This document shows, piece after piece, positions 24,443 through 35,639 of a stretch of DNA of 64,000 bases. The position numbers and the translations under genes were made by a program. Below the pieces are notes generated by a model. It made no database searches, had not been told where the DNA came from, and saw only the letters and a program-made list of their open reading frames with translations. Where the stretch lies: NCBI GenBank assembly GCA_033002965.1, contig JAURVB010013809.1, positions 48,442 through 112,441 of the forward strand. The letters are read 5' to 3'. Each line of letters starts with the position of its first letter. Positions within the stretch are counted from its first letter, which is position 1. This DNA comes from Piper betle. Lineage: Eukaryota; Streptophyta; Magnoliopsida; Piperales; Piperaceae.

Positions 24443-25119
24443 GTTGGTTCCGTGTTAGATGGTGGGCTGGATTAGAAACGTTGGCTAGGCTGCCGGTCAT
24501 GGGCCAAAAAGGTCATGGGCTAGGGCTAGCAACGGGCCAAGAATAAGCATTTCGAGGACGAAATTCCCTAAGGTGGGTGGATTGTGAGATCCCTCAACTT
24601 AGTCCCACATCTAATACCTACTGGGAGAAGATCCTGTTTATAAGTGAGAATGGACTATAGATCTTTAACATCCGGGGTACCCATTTTAAAGAAATGACTT
24701 AGCCCATTACGTTGCACTTTCGGCTGGGTCGTTACAATAACTCAGTTCCGAGAAGGCTCAAGGTGCCAGAGCCGAAGAGGTTTGACGGGAATCGATCAGT
24801 CAAGGATCTGGAAAACTTCATCTAGGACATGCAAGAGTATTTTACGGCCGCAAAAGTCCCCGAAGAAAGACAAGTTTCGATGGGCAGCACGTTTATGTGT
24901 GGGGATGCCAAATTGTGGTATCGTACTCGCACCGAAGAGGGAGAAAGTGCTGGACATCCCAGAATAGAAACTTGGGAGCTATTGAGGAAGGAGCTTCGGG
25001 AGCAGTTTTTGCCCACCAACACTACCTGGGTGGCAAGGGATCGACTAAAGAAGTTGAGACAGACAGGCACAGTACGGGAATACGTCAAAGAGTTTAGTTC
25101 ATGTCTCTTGGACATCAAA

Positions 25120-27960
25120 TGTAACACCCCGTTTCGGCTCACCCGCGAACCGACCCGGAAATGTCACCGGCGACCGAACCATTCGCTAATCTACTGGGTT
25201 CGGTTAAGCCGACCCGGATCTGCCCTCGGTGTCTCAAGATGGAGATACAAACATGAAATGCATGGATGGGATGCGTGGGTTCTAACGTAGTCCTACATGC
25301 ATGCTATGATGTGCAAGCAAAACAAAACCATGCAACGGCAAAAAAATTTTAATTAAAAATTATCCACAACAAGGGTATATAAATATTTTATCAAAATACG
25401 ATAAAACATAATAATCTACCGTAGCATTCATCATTATCTCTTTCGTTTCAATTGAACCGAGCCTGAACTCCAAACTCACTACTCATTCACATTTATCTAT
25501 TCATTTCATATCAAGCAATTTTATCTAAACAAACACATCAAAATTATCATTCACGTAGCAATAACACACCGTCATTATAGATTACACGCAGGCAGGTACA
25601 TGTGTGCGCGGTTCCGTGCTGCTCCTCTGCAGTCCCGACAGCTTTCATCCCTCGCATTTCTCACCTACATATATATAGAAAAACCGTCAGTAACGAGTGT
25701 TACCAGCCCAGAAAATAACTAATATCAATCTGGCACAGGAAAGCAAACTCTCCTGTTGAATGAAAACCATATACTTCCTCAAGAACTCTCATCAGGGCAC
25801 ATACGGGAGCCGTCGCCCTCGGGTCGACAGCGTCCCCCTATCTTTCACATTCTCATACCTCGGCCATTTCTCTATCGCTTCTCGCATCAAATCTCATTCC
25901 TTTCCACCCTCTGCACCTTCCATATTACTCCTGGCCTTGAGCACGAAGGGCGAGTACTCTCAGGCAGTCGCCTTCAGTACCCTTTGAAACCACAAGTCTA
26001 GACATGCGCTGCAATGCAGTACCCGTGAACCTCCACACTTCTCCGGGTTTGAGGAACTCAAAGGTGGAGTTGTCAGGATCCCTCGGGAATGAAACGGCTT
26101 GTACACCATTCCAGAGCCCACTATCGACTCACACGTGCCCGCTCGCGTAGCATGGTAGTCGGATTTCCCTCATTCAATCTCTCACAAAAATACGAAAACT
26201 ATACATATATATAGGTCTGGGTTGGGATTTATACAATAGGCCCGAAGGCAACGTGAGCTGGATCTGAAGTTCGAAAACAAACTTGAGGGATCTCATCCTC
26301 GAGGGTTATTAATCCGGAAAATTGTTGGCTAAATGGCCCGAGTTAAGTGGGATCCGATAAAACGCCACTTAACTCGTCCTGCACGTGATAAATCAAATAC
26401 ACAATAGAATAGCGTAAATCAGAGAACGAGTCCTAAACGGACCTGGTAGAAGCTCCAAACGGGTCCACACGCCTAGGCGGCGAGCTCCTACACCGTACCT
26501 ACACAATCAAGCTAAAAACTAACGCCCGCATGATGAATCACACATCCTATAGCATGCACACACAATCAACACAATCACGCATCAATCAACACACATCAAC
26601 CTATATCAATTTTAGCAAGCCTACTTAGGCTAATTTGCATTAGATCATGATCATTACCTAGTTACCCTAATTAGTTTCTTAGCCTCCATTTTTAACACCA
26701 CTCAATCAAACAATTTCATATTTTATCCTTAATCAAATCTACATTTATATATATTATTATAACACACAATTCACCAATCCTAGCATGCAAATTCTAATAA
26801 TCAATATTTTTAAATAATTAAATTAAAATAAATTATACCTCGCGTCGTCGAAAATCGGCGACGGCTAGGGTTTCCGTTTCGTAGCTCGAAACTCGAATTC
26901 GGCACCTAGCGGCGTCCGAAGTCCGATCAGATTGGACCAGGTGCGTTCGGCGGATGATCCGGCGAATTTCCCACGAATCCAATTTTCCGGCGATTCCGGA
27001 CGGTTTTCCGGCAAGTGTCGGCGGTTTTCCGGCGACGATTCGGGACGGGGCAATCAAGGGGTCTATCGGCACCAGCTCGACGAGCTTGGTCCAATGGTGG
27101 TGTCAAACAAAGCAGCCAGGGTGGCGATGGTCGTCGGAGGCGGCGTTGAAAACGGGTGGACGGCGGCGGTGTGCTCCGATCGGGGCTGCGGCCGGCCTCG
27201 ACGGCGCTCGGGATGGTGGGGGAAATGTCGGCGACGGCGAGGGGGTGGTCGTCGGGGTCACAGCGGCGACGGCGCGGCCCGGACGGCGGCGGAATCAGGC
27301 TCGGAGTGGCGACGGCTGAGGCGGCTTCACGGAGTCGCGGCGGCGTGCTGCCAGGCGATCGCTGGCCGGGGTTGGTCGTGGCGGCACGACGACGGCACAG
27401 TAAGGCGGGGCAGTGTCGATCGGCGGTAGCACGGCGTCGGCGAGCGGCAGCGACGAGCACGAGGGTTTGGGAGGGGGTAAGTGTCGGGAGGGAGAAAATT
27501 ACCCTCAATGGCAGTTTCGTAATTAAGTATTGACTCGATTCCTACTCGAGTCAAAATAATAACTAGTTCGTAATAAATTCTAAAAAAATCTAGAAAAATA
27601 TGAAAAAATTCCATAAAATAAAACAAACACAACAACATCCAAATGGCATGCTCTATAACTAATAACCCACCCAAATATAATCCAACGCATCCTAATGCGT
27701 TATTCGGCCTAAAACTATTTTTACGATCAAACATATAAAAAGAAAAAAATACTGCATACTTTCATATATTCTGATAACTCATATCTCACCATCTTCTCGA
27801 CGTTATCATCATATATTCAGGTACACCTGACTCTCATTGCTCATAACTCACGGCTGGCCTCGACGCAGCACGCGGTTCATGAAACTGACTCGACTCGAAC
27901 CAACGGTCGAACCGACTGGTTCGGTAACGTAAAACCCTGACTCGAATCACGGGTTTTACA
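25120..27960 (-). mobile_element. Solo LTR, family A, minus orientation, TSD TCAAA
   Basis: Begins TGTAACACCCC at 25120 and ends CGGGTTTTACA at 27960 (2841 bp), the reverse complement of the family-A ends. Perfect duplications TCAAA lie at 25115-25119 and 27961-27965. Excising it rejoins the gag frame exactly (...LLDIK / NMSEDDKLF). The GC-rich ORFs at 26927-27533 on both strands are LTR sequence shared with 40396-41006 in opposite orientation. Confidence 0.93.
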
Positions 27961-28444
27961 TCAAAAATATGTCTGAAGATGATAAATTGTTCAATTTTAT
28001 CAGTGGTTTGCAGCCATGTGCACAGGTAGAACTAAAACGACAAAAGGTGCAAAACTTACCTGCAGCGATGGTAGCAGCAGATGCTTTGGTGGATTTCAAG
28101 ACAACAGCTGGGTCTAAGGATGAGGGTCCGACCCGGAAATCCAAGGCTGGCCGAGACCATCAGCGTGAGCACAAGGTGAAGTCGTCCAAGCCGAAGAAGA
28201 AGAAGAAGAACTTCAGCTTTAGGGTAGTAGACAGCACTCGGGTTACTGATGTGAATAAGTCAAGTTGTTTCTTGTGCAATGGGCCGCACAGAGCTAAGGA
28301 GTGTCTGACTAAAGGCAAGATCAGTGCTTTGATGCCAGCTACAGATGGAGACCAGGGGGATTCAGGTCCTTCTGCCCAAGCGTCAACCCTTCAGATACTC
28401 GGGGCTATTCGAGCTGGACAGGCAGCTTCAGGGGAGCTGATTTA

Positions 28445-30028
28445 ATGTACGTGCCAGTGGTAGTGAATGGGAGGAAAGTTTTGGCCTTAATTGATACTGG
28501 TGCGACACACAGTTTTGTCTCTAAGGGGATGGCTATGAGACTTGGGCTGAAAATAGGAATCAACACAAGCAAGATCAAAGCAGTGAACTCGCAAGCTAGA
28601 CCCATGGATGGAATTTCCAAGAACATCAGGATACGCTTGGGAGAGTATGAGGGGAAGCTGGACTTAATGGTGATCGAGATGGATGATTTCGACCTCATTC
28701 TTGGCAATACCTTCATGCGAACTGCTGGAGTGGGAGTGTTCCCACAGCTTGGAGGAATCTTGATGATGGACAAGGTGGGTGCAAGCTTTGTTCGTTATCA
28801 AGGAGGACCTTCGAGGGTCGAGGATCACACTTTCGGTGAACAGCAGCTGTCGGCAATGCATCTGGCTAAGGGGTGCAAACGGGGTGACTTTACCTATCTT
28901 GCTGTGATAGTTGAGACCAGTCCAGATCATGTGGTGGTGGTGCCGGATTTTCTGAGTGGGTTACTAAAGGAGTGTTCCGATGTAATGCCGCCAGAGTTGC
29001 CAGATGGGTTACCTCCCAAACGTTCGGTCGAACACCGGATCGAGCTGGAGCCAGGGACTAGAGCACTAGCAAAGGCGTCATATCAAATGTCACCGAAGGA
29101 ACTCGCAGAGCTGAAAATCCAGCTAGGGGAGCTGCTGGATTCGGGGAAGATTCAGCCATCTTGTGCACCGTACAGAGCACCTATTCTTTTCCAGGAGAAG
29201 GCAGATGGTACTTTCAGACTATGTGTCGATTACGGGGGTTTGAACAAGGTGACGATAAAGAACAACTACCCAGTTCTGCTTATAGCTGACTTGTTTGACA
29301 GGCTGAGTAAGGCGAGAGTCTTTACGAAGTTGAACCTGAGGTCGGGGTACTGGCAAGTCCGGATTGCTCTAGATGATATCCCAAAAATGACTATGGTTAC
29401 GAGGTGTAGGTCTTTTGAATTTGTCGTAATGCCATTTGGACTGACAAATGCTCCAGCTATGTTTTGCAACTTGATGAACGATGTGTTCAGGGGCTTTATT
29501 GATAAGTTCGTAGTTGTGTATCTGGATGATATAGTTGTATACAGTGAGACCGAGGAGGAGCACTGGGGTCACTTAAAACAAGTTTTGGGACGGCTAAGGG
29601 AACAACATCTTTTTGTAAAGAAGGAAAAATGTGAGTTTGGCCTAAGGGAGATTAACTTCCTAGGGCATCGAATTGGCCATGGTGAGGTGCGAATGGGGGA
29701 ATCCAAGGTGAAGGCCATAGTGGATTGGCCTGAACCAACGAAGGTGATAGAGTTGAGAAGCTTCCTTGGTTTGGCCAACTATTATAGGAAGTTTATACAT
29801 GGTTACAGCCATGTGGCGTCGCCGTTGACTGATCTACTGAGAAAGAATCAGCCATGGGCATGGTCGGGACCGTGCCAAGCCGCTTTTGAGCAATTGAAGG
29901 CAAGGATTTCATCTGAGCCGATATTAAAATTGCCAGATTTCAATCAATCGTTTGAAGTAGTGACGGATGCTTCAGACATAGCCGTGGGAGGAGTGCTACA
30001 ACAAGGTGGACACCCCAATAGCTTTTGA
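28445..30028 (+). pseudogene. Protease and reverse transcriptase of the nested gypsy element
   Basis: A 527-codon open frame, the best-kept part of the element. The protease active site [12 protein letters not shown] lies near 28487 (residues ~15-26), and [11 protein letters not shown] near 28684. Reverse transcriptase follows: [63 protein letters not shown] and the intact catalytic box YLDDIVVYS near 29519 (residues ~359-367). Next come NFLGHRIG and [15 protein letters not shown], and an RNase H start with [12 protein letters not shown] near 29962. The frame is lost by a 1-base shift near 30010. Catalytic Asp pairs are intact here but the polyprotein is broken downstream. Confidence 0.9.
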
Positions 30029-30470
30029 AAGCTGGAAGCTGAAGGAAGCGGAGACGAGATACTCAGTTCATGAGAAGGAGATGCTCACAGTAGTACATTA
30101 TCTCAGGGTTTGGTGTGTGTACTTATTGGGATCGAAGTTCGTTGTGATCACTGACAACATTGCTAACACCTTCTTCAAGACCCAGAAGAAGTTGTCTCCT
30201 AGAAAGGCAAGGTGGCAAGAGTTTCTGGCCAAGTATGACTTTGAATGGTTACACCAGCCGGGTAGATCCAACCAGGTGGCGGATGCACTGAGTAGGAAGA
30301 ACTTGGAGATGGTGGCGGCCTTGACTGAAATTGAAACTGAGCTACTGAGGCAAGTCCGGGAGTTAGCACAAAAAGATCTTGAGTACCGGAAGCTGGTTGA
30401 TAGGATCAGTGAGGGACTGATTCGGAAGTATTGGCTTAATGACGGGATAATCTATGCTAGTGGGGGTTGA
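30006..30470 (+). pseudogene. RNase H of the nested gypsy element
   Basis: Continues RNase H in the shifted frame: [26 protein letters not shown] (catalytic Glu in HEKE), HYLRVWCVYLLGS, FVVITDN (catalytic Asp in TDN), PRKARWQEFLAKYDFEW, and HQPGRSNQVADALSR at the end of the domain. A TGA at about 30468 ends the frame before integrase. RNase H normally removes the RNA strand after reverse transcription. Confidence 0.85.
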
Positions 30471-31622
30471 CTTTACATTCCTACGGGCAGACTTAGACGA
30501 AAGCTTATGGAGGAGTCCCATGATACCCAGTGGGCAGGACATCCAGGTAGGGACCGGATGTACGCACTCATGTCACGAGTGTACTATTGGCCTAGGATGG
30601 AGGCTGATATAGAAGCTTTCGTGAAGTCCTATTTGGTGTGTCAACAGGACAAGGTGGAACGAAGATTAGAGGATGGTTTGCTGCAACCTCAACCCACACC
30701 GACGAGGCCGTAGAGTTTGGTATCGTTAGACTTCGTGTCAGGGTTTCCCAGGGTGAAGGGAATGTCTTCAGTGATGGTAGTAGTAGACCGATTTTCCAAA
30801 TATGTCATGTTTTCCGCAGCACCACATGTGTGCTCAGCCGAGATAGATGTGGAGTTGTTCTTCAAGAACGTGGTAAAGCACTTTGGAGTGCCGGCAGATT
30901 TAGTGAGTGATTGGGATGGCAGATTCACGGGTAGATTCTGGACGTGTTTGTTCGGGTTGCTGGGGAGCAAGCCGAACTTTTCTACTGCCAATCACCCTCA
31001 GACTGACCGGCAGACTGAGAGGACGAATGCCTTACTTGAGGAGTATTTGAGGTATTTCGTCACAGCCAGCTAGACGAACTGGTTGGAACTTCTTGATGCG
31101 GCACAGTTTAGTTATAATCTGCATCGTTCTTCAGCAACGGGATTGAGTCCTTTCGAGGTTGCAACAGGCTATCAGCCTCTGACACCACAGGAGGTAGCTC
31201 TACAGGCACGTGGGGTGAAGTGTCTAGCAGCTTACAGGTTTGCTAGGGATAGGCAGGACTTGTATGAGGACGCAGTGGACTTGCTAGCCAAAGCAACACA
31301 CCAGATGAAAAGATATGCGGACCTGAAAAGGAGACCATTATCATTCAGCGTAGGGGACCAAGTAATGCTAAAGCTTATGCCTCAGATCTGGAAGAAGATC
31401 AGACGTACCGAGGTGCACAGGTCATTAGTGCAGTGGTACGACGGTCCTTTTGAGGTGGAGAAGGTCGTCAGGAATGTAGCATACCGATTGAAGCTTCCCG
31501 AGAGGTATAAACTCCATCCGACCTTCCACGTTAGCTTTCTCAAGCCATTCCACGAGGATGTGGTCAATCCGAGAAGAGCTCATCCTAAGAGAGCTCCATC
31601 GACAGTCCGAGCAATTGTATGA
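30471..31622 (+). pseudogene. Integrase of the nested gypsy element
   Basis: Three pieces in one frame family, broken by TGA (30468), TAG (30711, in place of a Trp) and TAG (31071, in place of a Gln). The zinc region has H-D...H-P-G-R-D-R, but its first Cys is Tyr (SYLVCQQDK near 30630). The catalytic core keeps its first Asp (LDFVSGFPRVKG), its second (VSDWDGRFTG) and the Glu region (TERTNALLEEYLR). The C-terminal domain follows (SVGDQVMLKLMPQ..., KLPERYKLHPTFHVSFLKPF). A frameshift at about 31620 separates the chromodomain. Confidence 0.85.
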
Positions 31623-31639
31623 GAAGAAGGTGGGGAAAA

Positions 31640-31790
31640 TTTTATAGCACAGATGTGTTGGCAAGGGGGCCACCAACGAGAGGACGGAGTATCTAATAAA
31701 GTGGAAAGGGGAGCCGAGAAGCGAGGCTAGCTGGGAGCGTGAACGGGACTTGTGGCAATTTAAGAGAAAAATCAAGAAGTATTGGAAAGG
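31640..31790 (+). pseudogene. Chromodomain remnant
   Basis: After integrase a shifted frame encodes residues of the chromodomain core, TEYLIKWKGEP then EASWERERDL. Chromodomains tether integrase of plant chromoviruses to modified histones. The reading frame is out of phase with integrase by a frameshift near 31620. This classifies the element as a chromovirus. Confidence 0.75.
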
Positions 31791-31825
31791 ACTTAACCCT
31801 TCGATGAGGACATTGGGTCTCATTG

Positions 31826-31837
31826 GTGGGGGAGGAC
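31826..31837 (+). other. Polypurine tract
   Basis: GGTGGGGGAGGA-type purine run just before the 3' LTR start TGTCACAAG (31838). Confidence 0.75.
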
Positions 31838-32478
31838 TGTCACAAGTCTAGTCCATGGGACGTAACGGGGCTAGGGTTAGGTGGTTGTTCCTAGCATTCC
31901 CGTGTTCCTAAGGGGTGACCAGGGTTGCCCTAGTGGTGGAAACAACTGGCCATGCTAATCCGTGTGGGTGTTGAAGGTAGATGAACCATGGTGCACGTAG
32001 CTGTGGAATGACCAAGCATTGTGGTCAAGCAAAGTATCGGTGACAGCGAGTATCGGCATATGCAGCGGGAATGGAGTACCGGGCATGTGACTGGGTTCGA
32101 GCAGCAATAAACCTCAAGATGCTGATTGGGTCGTAAATTGGGTCTAGGCAGGTGCGGTTGACCGAGCACTAGGCTGGGAGTAGCGAGCAGGTTGGCATGA
32201 GCATTGGTAGGCTATGTCGAGCAAGTGACCGATCATGGGTGAGCAGCGTGGGGCGCGCAGCGCGTACGGAGCAGCCTGCCACGTGTGCGTGAGTGGTAGC
32301 GAGTGCAGCATGCAGGTGCAAGCGAGCGCCGCGTGCAGGCGCGAGCGGGCACGAGCATGGCACGCATCCGCGAGCATGAGCGAGCGAGCGGGCGTGATCG
32401 AGCGGTAGCGGGCGCTGGGCACGAGCGCGATGCCAAACACTGGTGCGTGAGCGCTAGCGACTGTAGGGCGTTGGGCGA

Positions 32479-35123
32479 TGTGAAGACCCGAAAAAAATAT
32501 AAAAATAAATAAATATATATATATATAATAATAATAATAACGTTCGACGCGGGGAATCGAACGTGGGAAAAAATTTTCGTTAGCTGGTTAGGTATGAATT
32601 ACCCGGTTAATTGAGAAGTAATTTCTAACCGGACGATTCTACTTGAATCGGTCAAGTCGACCACATTATTTATCCATCTAACCATTTAAGTGAACCATAC
32701 CATGTACCCATTAAGAGGTTAAGTGAATTATTTATCCATTTAACCATTTAAGTGAATCATACCATGTACCCGTTTAAGAGGTTAAGTGAAATGGTTAAGT
32801 GAACCGTATTGATTACCCAATTACCCGATTAAAGGAATTGCGGTGAAAGGGTGTTTCCACAAACCCTAGCCGTCATTTCATTCTTTGTAAAAGGAGAAGG
32901 GGAGGGCGTCTTCTACATCTTTCTCCTCCTTGGACAGATGCTGGCTTTCCTCCTTCGCTCGGGTAATTCCTTTTCCTTTTTTTTCTTTTGTTGCATGCAT
33001 ACACATGTTGCATAAATCATAAACATGTTAAACATAAGAATCAAATGAGAAATCAACAAGGGAAGAAGAAAACCAGGAGGACGTCCTGCTGTTTTAGCAG
33101 CCGCAACAACACCATCCTCCATCCTTGTGAGTAGGGTTGACGTGCTGGAAGTAGGGAGTGTTCCCAGCGGTGCTGCTGGCCGGACGGAGTCGCCTTGGGT
33201 GGCCGAGTCAGACCAGCGGGGAGAGATGTAAATCAGGAAGTGTAGGGAGACCAGGTTGGTGTTGATTGGGTGGTGTTGCTGGCCAGACGTGGATCCGCCA
33301 TGGAAAGGGCAGACTGGTCGTCACTTGGGGTGGTGCTGGTCGTCACCTTGATGGGGCAGGACATGGTCGCCATGGCTGCTGGTCGGCCACCATGAATGGT
33401 GAAATTAAGGTCCCCATGTAGGGTGTAGTCCGAGTTCCATGAGACAGCAGCGGATAAAGGTTGGATCTTTGGTGTTTTTCCAATCAGATTAGTGGGGTAG
33501 ATAGAAGATGGGGTCTGAGATTGGGTGGAAGGAAAAGAAGACGGGCTGGTCGGGTGCTGTTTATGTGGCTGACTAGAATAGTCACCATGGGTCTGGTCGG
33601 GGTTGCTGTTTGGGTGGCCAGGATGGGGTCACCAAGGACTGGTTGAGGGTTGCCATGTGGTGGCCAATTTGGTGACGCCATAGCAGCAAATGGAGGCCGC
33701 CACATTACTAGTTGGTCGCCATGCATGGTGAAAATACCGGCTTTTGCTGGTTGATTACAATAAAGCTAGGAGCTTTGGGGTCGTTAAATGAATTGTTAAA
33801 GTGGGATGGCAACCAGGTCAATATAGGAGAACTCGATGCGGTTGAGTTAGAATATAAGGTAAATACAAAAGACTAAAGTATGGGATATGTTAATAATTGA
33901 ATTATCAATTAGATAATGGGGATTTGGATGGGGATAATTAATAATTAATTATCATTAGAATTGCTGAAAATTTAATAAGAAATAAAGACTAACATGAACT
34001 AATTACATCATTTAAAATTGATAGTATATTAGTCATGTAGTTGCATGTAGGTTCATGCAAAATAAAATTATACTAATGTATAATTTTATGCCCTTATTCA
34101 GATTAGGGTTAACGGTTCATAGTCAGACGAAATCACAAGTCAGGTACGTATAATAGGTAGAACATCGTACTTTCCTTGTTGGTAGCCTAGGTCGGCCTGA
34201 GCCCAGATTCGACCACCATGCACCGAGTGCAACCGGGGTCAAAGAATTGACTCAGTCCGACATGGGGTCGTATTATGTGCGTAAATTGTGTAATGCATCG
34301 ACATTGTTTTGGAGTAGTGATAGCCGCCCCATAAAAAGGCTACGGCCGGGGTGAGCGAGGCACAACGATTCCTCCATCGCACTGGAGTGCAGTGATAGCC
34401 TCCCCATAAAAAGGCTACGGCCGGGGTGTGTGAGGCACTGGCACTGGAGACGGTAGTGATAGCCTCCCCATAAAAAGGCTACGGCCGGGGTGTGCAAGGC
34501 ACTGACACCGGAGTGCAGTGATAGCCTCCCCATAAAAAGGCTACGGCCGGGGTGTGCGAGGCACTGGCACTAAAATTGGTAGTGAGAGCTTCCCCACAAA
34601 CGGGGCGCAGCAATCACCTGAGTGCAGTGATAGCTACCCCACAAAAAGGCTACGGCCGGGGTGTGTGAGGCACTGGCACTGGAGACGGTAGTGGTAGCCT
34701 CCCCACAAAAGGGCTACGGCCGGGGTGTGCGGATCACAGCGGATACCTCCTCCGCATTGTTTTGGAGTACAGCGGAATCGCTCCACCGCATATTAAAATA
34801 AACTTAAGGAAATAGTGGAATGTACTTGTTTTGTTTTATCTATTATACTACTTAGTGTTGTAATCACTAACGCGGAATTGCCTCCGCAGGTGTGCAGATA
34901 CGAGATTAGGTGATTGACAACCAGAGCATGGAGCAAAATAAATATGAGGACTCCTTTCTTTTTACTATTTGGGAAATAAGTGTGGCTACTGGGAAACGGT
35001 CCAAGACTGTGGGATCTTTATATATGTTTTTGTTTACAAAAATGTTAGACATATTTGCTTAAATTTTGAGTAACACCTTGCCAGCTAGGCCTACAATGTT
35101 GTGACAAATGGCGGGTCATTACA
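32479..35123 (+). mobile_element. Solo LTR, gypsy family B, TSD GGCGA/GGCAA
   Basis: Begins TGTGAAGACCCG at 32479 and ends GGTCATTACA at 35123 (2645 bp). It is flanked by GGCGA (32474-32478) and GGCAA (35124-35128), a 5-bp duplication with one later change; the 5' LTR reads uninterrupted through the site (GGGCGAGCGATG near 22480). It shares conserved blocks with family C (GACTCAGTCCGACATG near 34248 and ATCACTAACGCGGAATTG near 34863) but little else. It carries the minisatellite at 34315-34745. Confidence 0.88.
34315..34745. repeat. Minisatellite inside the family-B solo LTR
   Basis: About seven imperfect copies of a roughly 60-65 base unit with the core TAGCCTCCCCATAAAAAGG then CTACGGCCGGGGTGTG and GAGGCACTGGCACTGGAG. 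The copies vary in length; one is degraded near 34580. The minus-strand reading is open (34273-34533, repeated MGRLSLHS) only because the repeat is. Confidence 0.9.
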
Positions 35124-35639
35124 GGCAAGCGATGCTGTGGTCCAGTGGTGGCGATGTCCAGGGAGGGACCTGAGGTTGAACACACAATCGAACCAGTGCT
35201 AGGGTCGAGCCAAGGGGCGAGACATGGTGCCTAGCAGTGCAGCTGGAGGTTTTGGCCAAAGTTAGTTGCTGGTAATGTATATCGGATATTTGGAAAGTTT
35301 ACGGTATTCTATCCACATGCACGAGCAAGGATTCCAGCAATAAATTGGACGACAGAGATGAAGAGCGTGGAGAATTAGACGTGTGATCTACCGAGAGAAT
35401 ATCTGCAGGGCTTGGAGATAACTACATGGGAGTAAACTACAAGGAGGATGGATTCTTGGAGAAGTCGACAGAGACATTCAAACAATCAAGGAGTTGTGCT
35501 TTTGAGGGATGGACTCTTTGTGCAAGGAGAACGCATTGGGTGAATTGTGGTGAAGCGCTACGTGGAGAAGTGCTTGCTGAGATCTAAGAAGGTAGACGGT
35601 GAAGTTGCTGCAGCCAGGTCTTCGTATAGAGATTAACAT

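Larger units (their letters stand above)
24170..24736 (+). mobile_element. TRIM-like miniature LTR element with palindromic 5' end, TSD ATAAC
   Basis: A 567-bp insertion in gag with perfect flanking duplications ATAAC (24165-24169 and 24737-24741). The right end is a 154-bp LTR (24583-24736, TGTGAGATCC...CGTTACA). A tRNA-Met primer site follows the left repeat (24426-24442, AATGGTATTAGAGCCAG), and a purine-rich AAGGTGGGTGGA precedes the right LTR. The interior (about 24443-24582) has no protein. Unusually, the left repeat is not a plain LTR but an inverted LTR joined to a direct one (24170-24425). Small size plus primer site and purine tract fit a TRIM or a deleted gypsy derivative. Confidence 0.85.
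23861..28443 (+). pseudogene. gag of the nested gypsy element, split by two insertions
   Basis: The gag frame starts at the ATG at 23861 (MDTRVEAMRDRVARLEVLV, a coiled-coil-like N-terminus). It pauses at a TGA near 24110, is split by the TRIM (24170-24741), resumes as VPRRLKVPEPKRFDG, and contains a stop at about 24823 in the place of a Trp codon. The capsid core follows, with MQEYFTAAKVPEERQV, AKLWYRTR, WELLRKELREQFLP and TVREYVKEFSSCLLDIK. It is split again by the solo LTR (25120-27965). In frame after that come MSEDDKLFNFISGLQPCAQ, a basic linker (KSSKPKKKKKN, about 28175-28215) and the CCHC knuckle CFLCNGPHRAKEC near 28269. The stop codons are independent of the insertions. Confidence 0.85.
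18872..35631 (+). mobile_element. Ty3/gypsy chromovirus with four nested insertions
   Basis: A single older element. It has a 5' LTR starting TGTCACAAG (18872), a tRNA-Met primer site (23710), gag, protease, reverse transcriptase, RNase H, integrase, a chromodomain remnant, a purine tract and a 3' LTR from 31838. Later insertions at 19025-21994, 24170-24736, 25120-27960 and 32479-35123 total about 9.0 kb; without them and one copy of each target duplication it is about 7.7 kb. The 3' LTR is cut at 35631, so the element's own target duplication cannot be checked; the left flank is CTGAC. It sits inside a PMEI gene. Confidence 0.85.
31838..35631 (+). mobile_element. 3' LTR of the nested gypsy element (interrupted and truncated)
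   Basis: 31838-32478 and 35129-35631 match the 5' LTR. The intervening 32479-35123 is a family-B solo LTR. The match to the 5' LTR ends at CGTATAGAG (35631); about 720 bases equivalent to 22989-23709 are missing. A deletion or later rearrangement removed the LTR end, the target duplication and whatever lay directly behind. Confidence 0.85.

Noticed and set aside
26927..27533. Long GC-rich ORFs on both strands, up to 193 codons, rich in Arg, Pro and Gly
   Set aside because: They lie in the family-A LTR; the same stretch in the copies at 19450-19770, 11826-12279 and 40396-41006 is open in different frames and lengths. Composition, not coding.
34273..34533. 86-codon minus ORF with repeated MGRLSLHS
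   Set aside because: Reading of the minisatellite; unit length variation breaks it elsewhere.
34315..34745. CRISPR-like spaced repeats
   Set aside because: Tandem repeats without unique spacers in plant nuclear DNA.
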